Positions 38,501 through 48,479 are shown, numbered from the stretch's first letter. The stretch is 64,000 nucleotides of DNA from Pycnopodia helianthoides (GCA_032158295.1 CM063250.1:4079001-4143000), one strand, 5' to 3'. Numbers and translations are program-made. Notes: generated by a model not told the origin, from the letters alone.

Positions 38501-41496
38501 CTGGTATTACAGGAACACAACCAGAAAGTAATAATGCTCAAAACAGTTCTTAATTTTAAAGAAGTTAACATCGCCCTCTATTGACATTCTTTGATAAACA
38601 GGGAAACATTTATTTCCATTGATACTGAACAGCGTATTGAAATCGGGGAGTTCTGATATTCTTTGATGCTAGTGATAAAAACTTGAGGGATAGAGTGCAT
38701 TATTATTTAATTTATTTTACTATTACAACTTTTAAAGATATAGGATACCTGAGCTCTAGTCAATTTTTCTTTGTTCAACCCGAAATCATTAAAAAAATAT
38801 ACCTAGTCAGTTTCCCTTGTGGTTTATTATTTGATATCAAAAATATAAGGATACATATTTATTCAAAATTTCTCGCGATTAGCAAATTGTTTGTATATAT
38901 GTATTTATTGGACTTTTCCTGTGGAAAGGGTTATTATGTACAATTGTTTTTTTCCTTCTATATGATAAGCCTATAGTGTTTTGGGTGGGCGTGGGTTGGG
39001 GGGGAGAGGTGGCGTGGGTCCGTTGGGGGAGGGGGAGGGGTCTCAAAGAATTACAAATTTGTCTTATATCTTGAAAAATTGTTCAAAATCTTTGCTAAAA
39101 TGAAGCATTCAAATTGTTCAAAAAGCTTCCATTTTAGCTGTTGTCATAAAATTATATTTATTTCATTATACAAAGAAGTACTTAATATTGAAAATCTCAT
39201 AGTGTTTGCCAAAATTGATCTTTCAAATTTTTTAAGTGGCCTAACTTTAAACTTAATCAATAACGTCTTTATTTATTTATTTATTTATTTCGTCTACATG
39301 CACTCTTGCGATTAATTTAAAATTGTATTGAGTATAAAAGTGTGTGGAAAAAACACCTGTCATTTAATATCCTTTTGCTGTAATATGAAAAAGAGCCTTT
39401 ATCAAATTTTTAACATAAATTAAAATGAAACTGAGTTGATAAGACAATTATTAGTTTTCAGAAGCATTTTTGAATAAAACAAAATTGGCCAGCATGTTAA
39501 ACATTGTCAAAAGTTTAAAAGATGTGATATCAAAATCTGGCAAAAAAGGGACTAGAGAGCAAACAAATTATGAGATGTCAATTTTGTATTAAAAACAATT
39601 GTAAGAATTGTTCTAAATTTATTATGTATTCATGGCACTGGTGACCATGGGAATGTTTTTAATTAAATCAAGTGACTTAAAATGAATTTCAAAAGTTAAA
39701 AAATGGTTCCGTATTTTGTTTGGTATTTTCTTTTTGATTTTTTTTTAGTTCTGAAAAGGGTAAAAGAAAAAAATGTTCAATGATGATGTAATAATGATGA
39801 GAACAATTTCAATCTGAAAGTTCAAACCGAACAAAGTTATTGTTACTGTGTCCCTAGGGTCTTAGAATCAGGCGTCCTACGTTAATCTTACTTCCTTATT
39901 TTGTTTTTTGTTTTACACTCAGAAAATGCAGCAAAGTTTTTATTAAATAGCCTAAAAAAGCCTTTCAAACCTTATTCCATTAATGTAAATGTAGGTCAGT
40001 GCTACTTTTTCTATTTCAAGGGTCAAATATCATGCTTGCTAGAATGATTTTGTCCTCTCCGTTTAACCCGGCTTGAATCCTCTCCCCCACCCATTTAAAG
40101 TCTGGATAGAAACACCTGCAGAATTCACTCAACCATTTTTCAACGAGGCTTCTCAGTGAGCATTTTTCAAGTCTTAATTCAGTTTGGCTTCAGACTCAGT
40201 GACAGTCCCAGCCTCCCCTATCCAGGGTTCTGCCCACAGTGGTCAGTGCAGGAAAACCCGCCCGGCACTCAGGATTCCCCAACCACCACTGGCAGAATTT
40301 TCTCTGTTTCCGACCACCACAGATTTTCCAAATTTTTAAATTACACTTGCAATTTCCTTTCAAGTGTTTTCAACGATATGTAAAATTGGGTATTTACCAG
40401 TAAAATGGTATCCGAAGCCGTTAGTTTTGAGTACTTCTTTGATTTGAGTCTATTTATATGATCTACTGTAAAACTGATCCATCTTGCAATGGTTTCCAAG
40501 GAAACATTTTTCCACCACTAAAGAAATCCTGGGCAGAACCCTGCCTATCAAATGTTTTTTAGTTTAAAATAAAAACAACTTTGAAATATCCAAGCGGCGT
40601 CAAGGTGTCGCAATGAAAATGATGCCACCAGTTATGTTCACATGTAAGTTTCGACGCAACTGTCGTGAGAATCATTAATTTGAAGAAGGGATATTTGGAA
40701 GTTTATTTTTTGTTGGCGGACATACAAGGTAAATGTCCATTGTTTAAGTAGCTCTAAACATTTGCTGAACTTCCAAGAACAATGGATGTACATTCTGAAT
40801 CTGTAACCACCAAAAGTCTCCCATAAAAAATAAAAAATCACTTCCAAATGTCATAAAATTGCTTTGCTGTAGAATGTTTTTAGCCATTCCTGTCTACTTT
40901 GCCCAACAACGTTGAATGTGTAAAGTGCAACCAATGCTTGCGAGATGAGCAGAATAAATAACAAATATTTTGAGTACTCTTGGGGGATGTCGTCAATCTC
41001 ACAGACTTTGCTTTGGGTTTTGGTTCCATCTGAAACAACTTTTATCAACTTTTAAAAACTCCCTTTGTAATCGGGGCCCGCTTCCATTGGGCTGCTTACG
41101 GAAAGCAAAAAATGGTGGTAGCAGACAATTTTATGCGTCTTTATTTCACTAGTAAGCATGGAAATTTTGCTTGCACACGGCACAAAGCATTCTTCGCTTA
41201 CACAGCTAGCACAGCTGTTTGATGTGAACCCTGTAAGCGGAGGGCGTACCTGGTGGCCGTAAGCGGAGACTGGTGGCCGTAAGCAGAGACTGGTGGCCGT
41301 AAGCGGAGACTGGTGGCCGTAAGCCTTAACGCAGTTCCATGAAATTGGGCAATGAGATGCTCTGTAAATGTTGTCTATCATTTGAATTTTTAGATGTGGT
41401 TCTATTTTTCTTCCCTCTGACCTATTCCAGAGCGCTGTTGTGTACACCATCGATTCGGAAGAGGAAGATAAACACGATGAATCTGAAATTGACTGA
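25061..41496 (+). CDS. Bcl-2-family protein, BCL2L14 (Bcl-G)-like, six coding exons
   Basis: Coding exons: 25061-26515, 28914-29069, 29612-29848, 31086-31153, 38042-38272 and 41431-41496. All junctions are GT-AG with matching phases (1,1,1,0,0). The total is 2,213 bases, one short of 738 codons, because exon 1 carries a one-base frame break. The predicted protein is about 737 residues. Residues 1-485 are basic and Ser/Lys-rich and look disordered. A textbook BH3 (I-x3-L-x2-IGD-x-F, about residues 562-573) is in exon 3. Exon 5 holds a degenerate BH1 region, lacking NWGR, and a BH2 ending QGGW. The C-terminal tail is acidic with no hydrophobic anchor, so a soluble protein is expected. Bcl-2-family proteins regulate mitochondrial apoptosis; BCL2L14 is the known member with a long N-terminus plus BH3 and BH2 and no anchor. 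Family membership is strong. The BCL2L14 assignment is an inference from layout, and whether it promotes or blocks death cannot be read from the sequence. Confidence 0.85.
26550..26717. repeat. AGGCCTGGAATT-type foldback MITE
   Basis: Begins caggcctggaattaaatgg and ends gacattccaggcctg. Its interior is collinear with 9,220-9,382. It sits only 34 bases into intron 1. Confidence 0.8.
27010..27222 (-). repeat. AGGCCTGG-family relative, minus orientation
   Basis: Contains caaagggcaccaaggcaatga and ggcatgagggcaattgattg and ends tatcaggcctg, matching the 20,318 variant. It directly abuts the next element at 27,224. Confidence 0.5.
27224..27389. repeat. GGGCCCAATTTCAT foldback element, GAGCTGCTTAAGC subfamily
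   Basis: The left end gggcccaatttcatagagct and the right end agctctatgtaattggcccc are inverted repeats. The interior (aagcagctaagcg, gctgagcagaaaattgttaag) recurs at 34,464, 45,840, 46,135, 49,170, 49,620 and 59,704. Confidence 0.8.
27508..27783. repeat. foldback element with ACATGTTTAG termini
   Basis: The left end acatgtttagggtcctgcc and the right end aggcaggcggggacgctaaacatgt form an inverted repeat with small differences. It is the better-preserved partner of 7,190-7,430. Long T and A runs lie inside. Confidence 0.75.
28247..28632. repeat. TTAAAGG-type foldback element
   Basis: TTAA at 28,243 is followed by aggtgttatacaggat. The right arm gatcctgtataaatac at about 28,610 is the inverted counterpart. 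The interior phrase agtcacaagaaaatagtgaa is shared with 48,480-48,670. It looks like an aged member of the TTAA-target class of MITEs. The right boundary is approximate. Confidence 0.6.
28914..29069 (+). CDS. Bcl-2-like gene, coding exon 2
   Basis: 52 codons joined in phase 1 at both ends. It opens DVFKLDRITPGHVRRDTDT and ends with the acidic run VDEDEEISDDLRYG. No known domain; probably a continuation of the disordered N-terminal region. Acceptor tttttatcactcag and donor gtaaggat are both good. Confidence 0.8.
29094..29131 (+). other. G-rich tract just after the exon 2 donor
   Basis: G5, G5, G8, G3 and G3 runs within 38 bases, starting 25 bases after the exon 2 donor. This could form a G-quadruplex or act as an intronic G-run splicing enhancer. 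The function is inferred. Confidence 0.4.
29612..29848 (+). CDS. Bcl-2-like gene, coding exon 3 (BH3 helix)
   Basis: Encodes REREEFYKRIADRLAQIGD then RF at about residues 554-573 (BH3 core 29,683-29,718). All four hydrophobic BH3 positions (I, L, I, F) and the GD pair are present, close to the BIM and BAK pattern. A Gly-rich linker and an Ala-rich helix (VKELAASAAVVEM) follow. Phase 1 at both ends; acceptor ccctggcag, donor gtaacagt. The strong BH3 in a protein with little else conserved is the main clue to its role. Confidence 0.9.
29849..31085 (+). other. intron 3 of the Bcl-2-like gene
   Basis: The reading frame runs on past the donor for about 78 codons (to 30,084), so intron retention would give a different C-terminus lacking BH2. 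A perfect 15-bp hairpin lies at 30,558-30,605. No other gene seen. Confidence 0.6.
30558..30604. repeat. 15-bp perfect hairpin
   Basis: Arms aagacctttctttgg and ccaaagaaaggtctt are separated by a 17-base loop. Intronic; not followed by a clear T-run. It could be a small foldback remnant. Confidence 0.7.
31086..31153 (+). CDS. Bcl-2-like gene, coding exon 4
   Basis: Short exon, 23 codons: ESEERLYEAIGGRISDHVD then GYRM. It enters in phase 1 and leaves in phase 0. It is likely to cover the helix between BH3 and the BH1 region of the Bcl-2 fold. Acceptor caattcttag, donor gtaagaat. A degenerate ACAGAAT-type microsatellite starts within the donor flank. Confidence 0.75.
31158..31229. repeat. degenerate ACAGAAT/ACAT microsatellite
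   Basis: Repeated tacagaacat, acagaacac and gtacagaatacagaat units start five bases after the exon 4 donor GT. Confidence 0.8.
34209..34464. repeat. foldback element, AGCAGAGCCATGAAA subfamily
   Basis: The right end taagcagagccatgaaaatc and interior words (ttctgcgct, gcgccgattttctgcg) match 23,279-23,529. The left end is diverged (gattcacaaagcttcaagat). Confidence 0.6.
34464..34640. repeat. foldback element, AAGCTG subfamily, abutting the previous one
   Basis: Left aaatttcataaagctgtttt, right aggctttatgaaatcggccc. The interior aagcaaaatatgagtggggt, ccagt, ggtaacctgtgtgcttagca matches the 45,840 and 59,704 copies. It begins at the base where the preceding element ends. Confidence 0.7.
34999..35082. 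repeat. direct repeat pair, copy 1
   Basis: The stretch from gtagatctgaaatgacagtt to atgacgtcagaaaattaaaa recurs at 35,571-35,650 with a few differences and one indel. Confidence 0.8.
35571..35650. repeat. direct repeat pair, copy 2
   Basis: Second copy of the 34,999-35,082 segment, same orientation, about 570 bases downstream. Confidence 0.8.
36544..36666. repeat. small foldback
   Basis: Arms ggagattctgtccccc and gggggacagaatctcc are exact reverse complements about 90 bases apart. Non-coding. Confidence 0.75.
37330..37496. mobile_element. 167-bp MITE with TTA target duplication (PIF/Harbinger-like)
   Basis: Termini agcccggttcatacttcctg and caggaagtatgaaccgggct are perfect inverted repeats. 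The inner parts gcgaagcgaattttgac and gtcaaaattcgcttcgc continue the pairing. TTA flanks both sides (37,327-37,329 and 37,497-37,499), the usual PIF/Harbinger duplication. No coding content. Confidence 0.85.
38042..38272 (+). CDS. Bcl-2-like gene, coding exon 5 (BH1-like and BH2 regions)
   Basis: 77 codons in phase 0 at both ends. IGQDNSMEQLALVFKFTKLA aligns with the BH1 segment, but the NWGR signature is absent. YIGDRFAAWLDSQGGW is a good BH2. The donor gtaaga follows directly after the GGW codon, matching the BCL2/BCL2L1 intron position. The codons here are notably GC-rich beside the AT-rich intron. Acceptor ttttcgccgcag. Confidence 0.9.
38762..38845 (+). repeat. SINE 3' fragment
   Basis: The sequence ctagtcaatttttctttgtt, caaccc, then cagtttcccttgt and ttattatttgatat, is collinear with the tail of the SINE at 62,995-63,140. 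The tRNA-like head is missing. Confidence 0.65.
40223..40543. repeat. foldback MITE with CAGGGTTCTGCCCA ends
   Basis: Left cagggttctgccca, right tgggcagaaccctg, exact reverse complements about 320 bases apart. Inner words ccaccactggcaga and ccaccacta suggest continued weak pairing. Confidence 0.8.
41070..41350. repeat. foldback relative with internal 20-bp x4 minisatellite
   Basis: The left region ggggcccgcttccattgggc, tgcttacgg and the right region gcagttccatgaaattgggc form a decayed GGGCCCAATTTCAT pair. Inside, a 20-base unit (tggtggccgtaagcggagac) is repeated at 41,251, 41,271, 41,291 and 41,311. It ends about 80 bases before the last exon. Confidence 0.7.
41431..41496 (+). CDS. Bcl-2-like gene, last coding exon (acidic tail and stop)
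   Basis: 21 codons plus TGA: SAVVYTIDSEEEDKHDESEI then D. Acceptor cctattccag. The exon replaces the hydrophobic anchor found in BCL2 and BCL2L1 with an acidic tail, so mitochondrial membrane insertion is not expected. Confidence 0.8.
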   Translation, partial: SAVVYTIDSEEEDKHDESEID

Positions 41497-41732
41497 TGAC
41501 AGGACCAACGTAAGATGCCTAATAATTTATCACTGTTGAGCAGAGACAAACTGCATTGCAATTTTTTGTTTGATTTGTACTTAAAGATGCCGTTATCTTT
41601 CATCAGGAATTTGTTTTGTATCGATGACGAAGAAAGATATTTTGAAGTTTATTTGGTACTAGCTGTTTCCAATGTGGAGATTTTTCCTTAAGCATTTCAA
41701 TTAAAAAGTGAAAAGTATCTTTAAATAACTTT

Positions 41733-41755
41733 AATAAAAATGGCCTAAGAATAAA
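41733..41755 (+). terminator. possible polyadenylation signals of the Bcl-2-like gene
   Basis: AATAAA at 41,733-41,738 and at 41,750-41,755, about 240 bases after the stop codon. AATAAA is frequent in AT-rich DNA, so this is a weak call; the 3' UTR may run further. Confidence 0.35.
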
Positions 41756-43397
41756 CTACCTTGTTGTTGGTTTTTTGAGTACTAATCCCATTCCCTGCAT
41801 AGCCTGTATTCATGTTTACCCAAGTGTGACCTTACATCTTTGACCTTTGACATGTTGCAGCAAAGAGAGTAAAGCCACAAAATGCTAAGAAGCAACTTTG
41901 GGCTCGCACAAAAAGTTTGATTGAGCACACAAAAATAATTGGAGCGTATGACATTTCCATAGTTGTAATAAATGTTAGCACCATTGAATGCATAAGGGGC
42001 TGTTCACAATTATGAACATTTTCACAAATGTACAAACGCACTCGGGGGTTGGGGGTGGGGGGCTGATAAATTGAGTTTCTCAATTTGTTTCATGCCAGTA
42101 ATTGATGGCCATGGCTTACCTCACAGTAAGATTGTTGATTTATGCAAATTGTTGCAAGTTAGAAATCAAGGTGGCAGCCATTCTTGCTTCATCATATCGC
42201 ATGTCAAACGGCTAGCTTGCCATGCATGAATCAACAGCAGGACTAGACTTGAATACAAGCCGTCTGTATGGGCTGTATGACCCTCAACTGAGCCCAATTC
42301 ATGGCTCAGCTTAGTGCGACATTCTACGCCTATGAACACAAAAATAGCGTAAAAGAACTCAACATTTTCTAGTTGCGGTTTCTACGCTCATAAAAATGTT
42401 GGTAATTGTAAACAGCTCTTAGGTCTTGCAGTTGTTCAAACAATTCTGGTAACCTCGGGTTCTCATTGCTTTAACGTGTGAAGTAAACAAAAATCGTGCA
42501 ACGGGGCCAAAGGTTCACTAATGTGACAGACTCATTCAATCTTCACAACCTGAAGTGGTTAAAGGTCTTTGAAGTTCTACAGACGTCACAGACGTTAGAT
42601 ACATGTACGTCACTTGGAAGTTTTGGAAGGGAGCAAAAAACAAACAAACAATTTCTGATTTTAATTTTTTATTTTTTGGAAGCAAATCATGTATGTTTGT
42701 GACCAAGTCAAGCACTGCAAACTGGAGTTCTTCAACTTATTTGTCTGTACATATGTTATATATTTTGAGAACTATGATCTGATCTACTTCGCTTTGCCAC
42801 AAAGTCAACTCTGTTATATACTGTAACGTACTTGTACCGTCTTATGATATATCAAATGTAATGTTAATGTACAGAAATGGTCCGCTGCAACCGTAAGATA
42901 TTATATATATGTTCCTGTTTATGTCTACTGTATGTAAGAGGTTATACAAATATTTATCAGTACATAAGGTATGTTTACCCCTTGCCGATGCATCATTAAA
43001 ATTTTTACTTTAGTTTATTTTATTTGGGGAGGGGGTTGGGGGGTTGATTTGTGGGGTGGGAGGGGTGGTTAAATCACACAAGGGGTAGCCCTATTGTGCA
43101 CCGAAATTGATGTTTGCATCATAGTTGTAAATTTACCTTGAAACATCATTAACTGTTTGTTGTGATAAGTTGTGACTGATCGCCAGGCGATGAATTTAAG
43201 CTGCTATGAACTTGTCGGACTAAAATCAACTCTGTTGACGCAAATGTTGTTTTTCATATTGCAAGGATGTAGCGTGTGCTCTGGGACTTTTCCCTCGTGT
43301 TGTTAGGTTGCCACGACGACTCCGTCAGGTCAAAGGTTACGGTTTCAATGCATTATGCTGGCATACCTGGTAACTTGCCAACATCATACGCAATATA
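41756..43397. other. 3' UTR or intergenic, no gene seen
   Basis: Contains G-rich runs at 42,043-42,063 and 43,025-43,071, and a left-end fragment of the GGGCCCAATTTCAT family (gagcccaattcatggctcag at 42,290). No exon supported. Confidence 0.5.
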
Positions 43398-43541
43398 TAG
43401 ACCCCCTTGCACGCGTTGTCATCACAAGAGCACAACAGCGCTTTCACTGAGGTCAGTCAAGACCTATCATTGGCTGAGAGTTGTGCACGGCATGTCACGC
43501 TTGCATGTTTCCATTGTTTGACTGCCAATGCAGGGGGTCTA
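43398..43541. repeat. MITE with TAGACCCCCTTGCA ends, copy A
   Basis: Left tagacccccttgca, right tgcagggggtcta. Interior tcattggctgagagttgtgc and ccattgtttgac are shared with 54,560-54,690 in the transglutaminase gene. Confidence 0.8.
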
Positions 43542-44169
43542 CATTACTACATTTAGGTTAAAAACATGAACAATGTGATGTGGTATGACTCAATGCATTG
43601 ACTTGGCAAACTTGCATTTACTTGGCCGGGTGACCCCCCCCCCCCCCTCCCCTTTCAAATCACTCTGGGTCAGGTGATGATGCATCTGCAAGGGTTCTGT
43701 ACAGTATCTACGTAGAATGGGGTCTGGTGAATTCAATGTTCTTCAGTTGAAGGAAGGGTTCATCATTTGTTATAGATGTTGTATGACATCTTTTATGATA
43801 AAAAACAATATTCTAAAGACATCAAAAGACTCAAATGCTTCCTTCAATGTGCGTGATTCAATTTTTTTTCCCGGAAAACAACAAATCTGTTTTTTTTTTA
43901 GCTTCCTATAAACTACAGGAATTGCTCACATAATAATCACAATTTCTCAAAACTGGCTTTTGAAGCAGCAAAAACAAATTACAAAACAGCAACCCATATC
44001 TGTAAGTATGCATATCTATGAGTTAAATGTTTTTGAATATTTTTAATGTATGTATTTTATAAGAAGGAGACTTGGAGGTCACATGTCTCTGATGACCGTT
44101 TTGTTTTTAATTCTTAAAAAAAAATCTTTTTTTAAACTCTTATCTGGAAGGCTCCTGCCCCCCAAACAA

Positions 44170-44310
44170 AGTTATTGACAAAATAGGGAGACTGCCAATA
44201 TTACGGGCTAGATAGCTCAGTTGGTAAGAAGTGTTGGCATGTTAATCCTGAGTTTGCAGGTTCAAATCCCGCTCTAGTCAATTTTCCTTTGATCAACCCC
44301 AAAAGATTGA
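44170..44310 (+). repeat. tRNA-derived SINE, copy 1
   Basis: The head gctagatagctcagttggt contains a perfect Pol III A box, and ggttcaaatcc is a near-perfect B box. It is preceded by ttgacaaaatagggagactg and followed by ctctagtcaatttt, tttgatcaacccc. The same units occur in order at 62,960-63,140. The anticodon arm is poorly paired, so it is not called a functional tRNA. Confidence 0.75.
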
Positions 44311-45839
44311 TATGTTCTAAGATTTAGTGAAAAGTAAACAAAATATGCATGATTACTTTATACTTCCACAGTATCGCTTGCTCAGACGTTTGGACTGCTG
44401 TTAAATTATTGATATTGGAATGAAGTTGAACCCTTAAGCTGCACAGTACTTTTGCAATTTTTCTCCAAAAGAAGTTACCGCCTTAATTTAAATGCCATGT
44501 GGAATTAAACCTATTTAAGTATTTTTTATTTTGCCGATTAGAAAGAAAGCTGTTTTGTTTTTCAAAAACCGGTGCTGCACTTTCTCTTTTGTGAGCCCCT
44601 CTCCCCTCTCCATCCCACATTATCACTTTTTGTACAACACAGCTTGGCATTTGACAGTTACTCGTGTTACATTTCCCAAGAAAAAAATAAGAATTATGGG
44701 GTTCTAAATAAATTTGTTTTGGTGACATATCGAGTTATGAAAATCAATAGCAATCCGCACTAATGACGTCAGACAAAAACTCCAACACTTATGTGATAAC
44801 TGCATTGGTGCGCCAGGCCACAGTAGTACAGTCAGTACATGCAAGTAATCAAAAAGTTTGGGCATGTCCGCATGCGTACGTTAGTGATTTTTGACACATT
44901 GTCTGGGATCCGAGTACCTGGCTTTTAGTTGTAGCATTAGTGCGGAGTGCTATTCCACAAAAAAAATTATAATAAAATTCAGAACTTGTGTTCAGTGTTG
45001 CGTGATTAATAGTAGAATAGACCATGCAAGTCTTGCTCATGATCAGACAATTCTGGGATTAATGCATTCCATTGCTTTAATGTGATTGAAACATAATCTC
45101 GCACTTTAATGGGCAGCAATATTAAAATGCATATATGAGAGTTGCATGATCTGTTTAACGTGACTGGTCGATATTAGTCATGGATGCTTACAATATCCAA
45201 AGTGTTTTTTCATAATCAACATTGCCGATTTGGTCTGCTAAAGTTACTGCTGTGAGCAATTTCCCTTCTATAGCTTAGCAAAATGCTGCACAAAATGCCT
45301 AGTTTTGCTACTAAAAAAAGAAGAAGATAATTTGCTACTCAATGTTAGCATTCAGTGTGCACAAAACATGTTGAGTCTAAACACTTTGCTAAATGCGAGT
45401 CTCTCCGTTTTTAGTTTTCTAATTTCCTTTTATAGCATTTGAAGAAACAAAATGGCTGGTCATGAAATGACTTGTGTTTATGTATATCACCACGGATACT
45501 CAATTCAATGTTTTATACTCTGTGTACATTTTTTACATAAAAATTACCAAATCTTCCACTATTTTATGCAAGTGTGCTTTGTCTATCTACAGTGTAATAG
45601 TTTTCTCATTTTTAATGATTTTGTTTTTAAAAGACATTTTTAGTGCCTTTAAAAAAGAAGAAAGTTTAATTTGTATGGTTTTCTTGACTAACATTATGAG
45701 TAGTGTTTTGTCACTTATTTCAGTTATTGTGTTCATATCCATTGTCATTATTGCTGATACAAATGATATCTATGGGAATTTTGCTAGGCTCTCATCTGTG
45801 TGCAATTTTATATAGCTACTTTAGCAGAATATATTGCTC
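44311..45839. other. intergenic, no gene seen
   Basis: Short AT-rich frames only. A 113-residue hydrophobic frame at 45,474-45,815 has no recognisable family and is treated as chance. Confidence 0.5.
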
Positions 45840-45994
45840 CTATTAAATTTCTGCTCAGCCAAAACGAGCAGGGTGCCAGTCACAGATGGTACCCATGACA
45901 CAGTATTTTGGCTGGTAACCTTATTCTGGTAAGCATGATTTTGTTGTGCTTAGCTACTTTTTGTGCTTCAAGCAGCTTTATGAAGTTGGGCCCG
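45840..45994. repeat. GGGCCCAATTTCAT-family element, left end lost
   Basis: The interior tttctgctcagccaaaacga, ttttggctggtaacctta and gtgcttagctactttttgtg match 59,704-59,895; the right end is cagctttatgaagttgggcc. It is immediately followed by a tRNA-like segment. Confidence 0.7.
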
Positions 45995-46085
45995 TGAGGC
46001 AAGCTTTAAGTGGTCTGGCATTAAATCCTCTGTTTGATGACACGGGTTCAATTCCAACTTGTGGTGTCCGTGGAATTTGTTTTTA
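45995..46085 (+). repeat. tRNA-like SINE fragment
   Basis: Contains a B-box-like gggttcaattccaacttg. The A-box region is diverged. Too degraded for a tRNA gene. Confidence 0.45.
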
Positions 46086-46134
46086 AAAAAGGACTTGAAA
46101 AGCACCGGGTCCAATGTGATATAGCCGCTAATTA

Positions 46135-46235
46135 CGCCTAACAATTTTCTGCTAAGCAGAAATGAGCGGGATACCAGTCATAAAATTGACATGTGGTATG
46201 GTAGTTTGGCTGGTAACCTTGCTCTGGTTAGTCGT
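46135..46235. repeat. partial GGGCCCAATTTCAT-family element
   Basis: Contains ctaacaattttctgctaagc, gggataccagtc and tttggctggtaaccttgctc, matching family interiors. Both ends are lost. Confidence 0.6.
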
Positions 46236-46924
46236 GGGGAAGTAATGGATCCTAACCATTGATGTAATAATTCCTGGTACAGCATCGAACTTGACAATGA
46301 ATAAGCGTGATTTAATAAATGTGGGTTGTTTTTAATCAAATCAGGCTGTCCTAGACCAGTGCATGTTTACTATAACATGATTTATTCACTGCAGTGAAAA
46401 AAGGTGTTTTGAACTTTATTTGTTTTTACTTGAGAAGTAAAAGACATAATGCTCTTTTTTTTTCTAAATCATAATAAATTAACACAAGAAAAAGCAGATG
46501 GTTTCATCACTGCCGACTCTGGTTTTGAAATGATATTGAATGTCTGTTAGATGTACTATTGTCGTAATATAAAGTCACAAACATGAAGAGAGATTCACTG
46601 TGCATGCAACTTAATCAAGTTTGAAAATGGTATAAGCAAATTGGGACAAACAAAAAGTCAAAAGTTCAACACATAAACGTATTAAAATGTTGACTTTCTT
46701 CAAGATGGAACATTTTCCAGTTGTATCAGGAAATGCTATTATATTTATGTGTGGTTCTATGGACATTTTGATACAATTCCTTTGTTCTTTGCACATTAGA
46801 AAAGACCTATTCTTCAACACTGTAAAAAACAAACACTGTGTGGACATGTGTAAGTCCACATAGTGTTTTAAGTCCCGACTTTGTGTTAGCCTGTTTTGTT
46901 CTCACAGGTCCACACTTCATATGT

Positions 46925-47120
46925 AACGTTTAAACGCTCGCCTCTTACCACTGGCCCTGGTTCGATTCCCAGCTAGGGCCATATGTGAGAAGAGGTTTGT
47001 AGGCTTTCCTCCCTCTGGAAAAATCAAACACTTTCGATCTCTGGCTGTGAGCTGTGGTCATTTATATGGGTCGGTATGGCTGGCTTTAACTTCAAATACA
47101 AGAAACTTTATTATGAAAGT
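46925..47120 (+). repeat. tRNA-derived SINE of a second family
   Basis: ctggttcgattcccagctag is a strong B box flanked by paired bases. Downstream are ggctttcctccctctggaaa, tctctggctgtgagctgtgg, a pattern different from the 44,170 SINE. The A box is weak or lost. Confidence 0.55.
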
Positions 47121-48479
47121 AAAGCTTGGCACATGCATTTATTAGGGGACATAGGTCCCCTAATTGTTTTCAGTTCCCAGAAATGATAACAAAGTTCTGG
47201 CTTGAATCTGTTATATATTTATGATAAACATCAACCTTGTGTGCTTTTCTTACGAGGACGTGATCACCAAAATGGATGTTGAAAAGCATCTGTGCGATCT
47301 GTGACGTAGATGCACAAGTTCTATAAACACTCATTTTGTTTGGAGCAGAGAGGCCAGTTTCATTAAGCCCTGTAGTATTTGCCTGAGAGTAAAATGATTG
47401 TTTGGTTAGTTATGCTTACTGTCGGCAAAGCAAAGGTTAAATAGCTGGCAGTTCTTGTTGGCAGAGGAGTAAACAGCTTTATGGAGTTGGGTCAACGTCA
47501 CTTAAAGGGTGTGTGTAATGATTTTCAAATTGGTATGTTTTTTATTTATTTTCTGGTGTTGCCTCTCTCAAATTCTGTGGTGTTTTGGGGTAGAATGTTT
47601 TTGCAAAGACGCCATTTTCTGTTTATTGGGTAACGAAACAGTGCTGGTCGATACCAAGTCATTTTGTAAAAAGAGCATTCCCATATTTTAAGGTCATAAA
47701 AACCAAAAGACAACCAAAGACAGTTCCTTATTTTTTTCCGCTCTCTTTTTCATTATAAAGTTGCAAAATTTTAGTACATAAATGGCTCTCCCATCAACCT
47801 TTTCCTAAACATTTGGGTCTGCCCAGCGAACACTCTTGTGGGCCCGCTCAAGGGCCACTAAAAAGAGAGAATTGCTCAGAGAAAGTGCTGTAAGATGGTG
47901 ACTTTAAATTTGGTTTGTCCTGAGCTAGGAATGCAAAAGCCTTGAATGTTCCATGCATTTCGAGTCTTGCAGAATAATTAAACAATTTTATACAAAAAGA
48001 GGAAACGGGCATTTGTTTTCTACCCAAGACTAGTTTGTGGTTTTAAAGCCTTTCTTGGAATTCTACAGTGATTTAAATTCACTAGTGAAAGGTAAACCCA
48101 CATTAAAATGTCTGAAAGAGTTGCGTATGTATAATTTTATTGATTCTTTATCGCAAGTTAAAATTGTAATTAATACACTTCTCCATTTCCCAAATACTGT
48201 ATAAAAATATATCATTAACTTACAATTTAAAGATAATTTAAACTGATTTTTGAATGCTGCATATGAAGCGACTTATTCTTTGGGATGTTTTTTTTTTTTC
48301 TATTTTGCAGGTGAATTTTCATTAATGACTAATCAAAACCAAAGTACCTAAGTATCTTTCTTGTACTTGTTGGTGAACTGTTTTATCAACGAAAATTGTG
48401 CCATTGTTGGATTCAGTTTTTTTTTAAAATATATTATTGGGAAGGAGTACATGTAAATCCCACCGGGTGCCTTGTTAAA
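47121..48479. other. intergenic, no gene seen
   Basis: No exon supported. A TTAAAGGGTGTGTGTAATGA word at 47,501 resembles a left terminus of the TTAAAGG class, but no matching right end was found. Confidence 0.45.

Larger units (their letters stand above)
38273..41430 (+). other. intron 5 of the Bcl-2-like gene
   Basis: Contains a SINE tail (38,762), a G-rich block (38,984-39,042), a (TTTA)n run (39,269-39,291), a foldback (40,223) and another element with an internal minisatellite (41,070-41,350). The frame from exon 5 stays open 45 codons into the intron. Confidence 0.7.

Noticed and set aside
41052..41603. 183-residue minus-strand frame
   Set aside because: It overlaps, antisense, the last Bcl-2-like exon and a foldback with a 20-bp tandem repeat. 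Repeat-derived and without family resemblance.
45474..45815. 113-residue hydrophobic frame that might be a small membrane protein
   Set aside because: Made of AT-rich codons in intergenic DNA, no recognisable family, no splice or promoter support. Chance is more likely.
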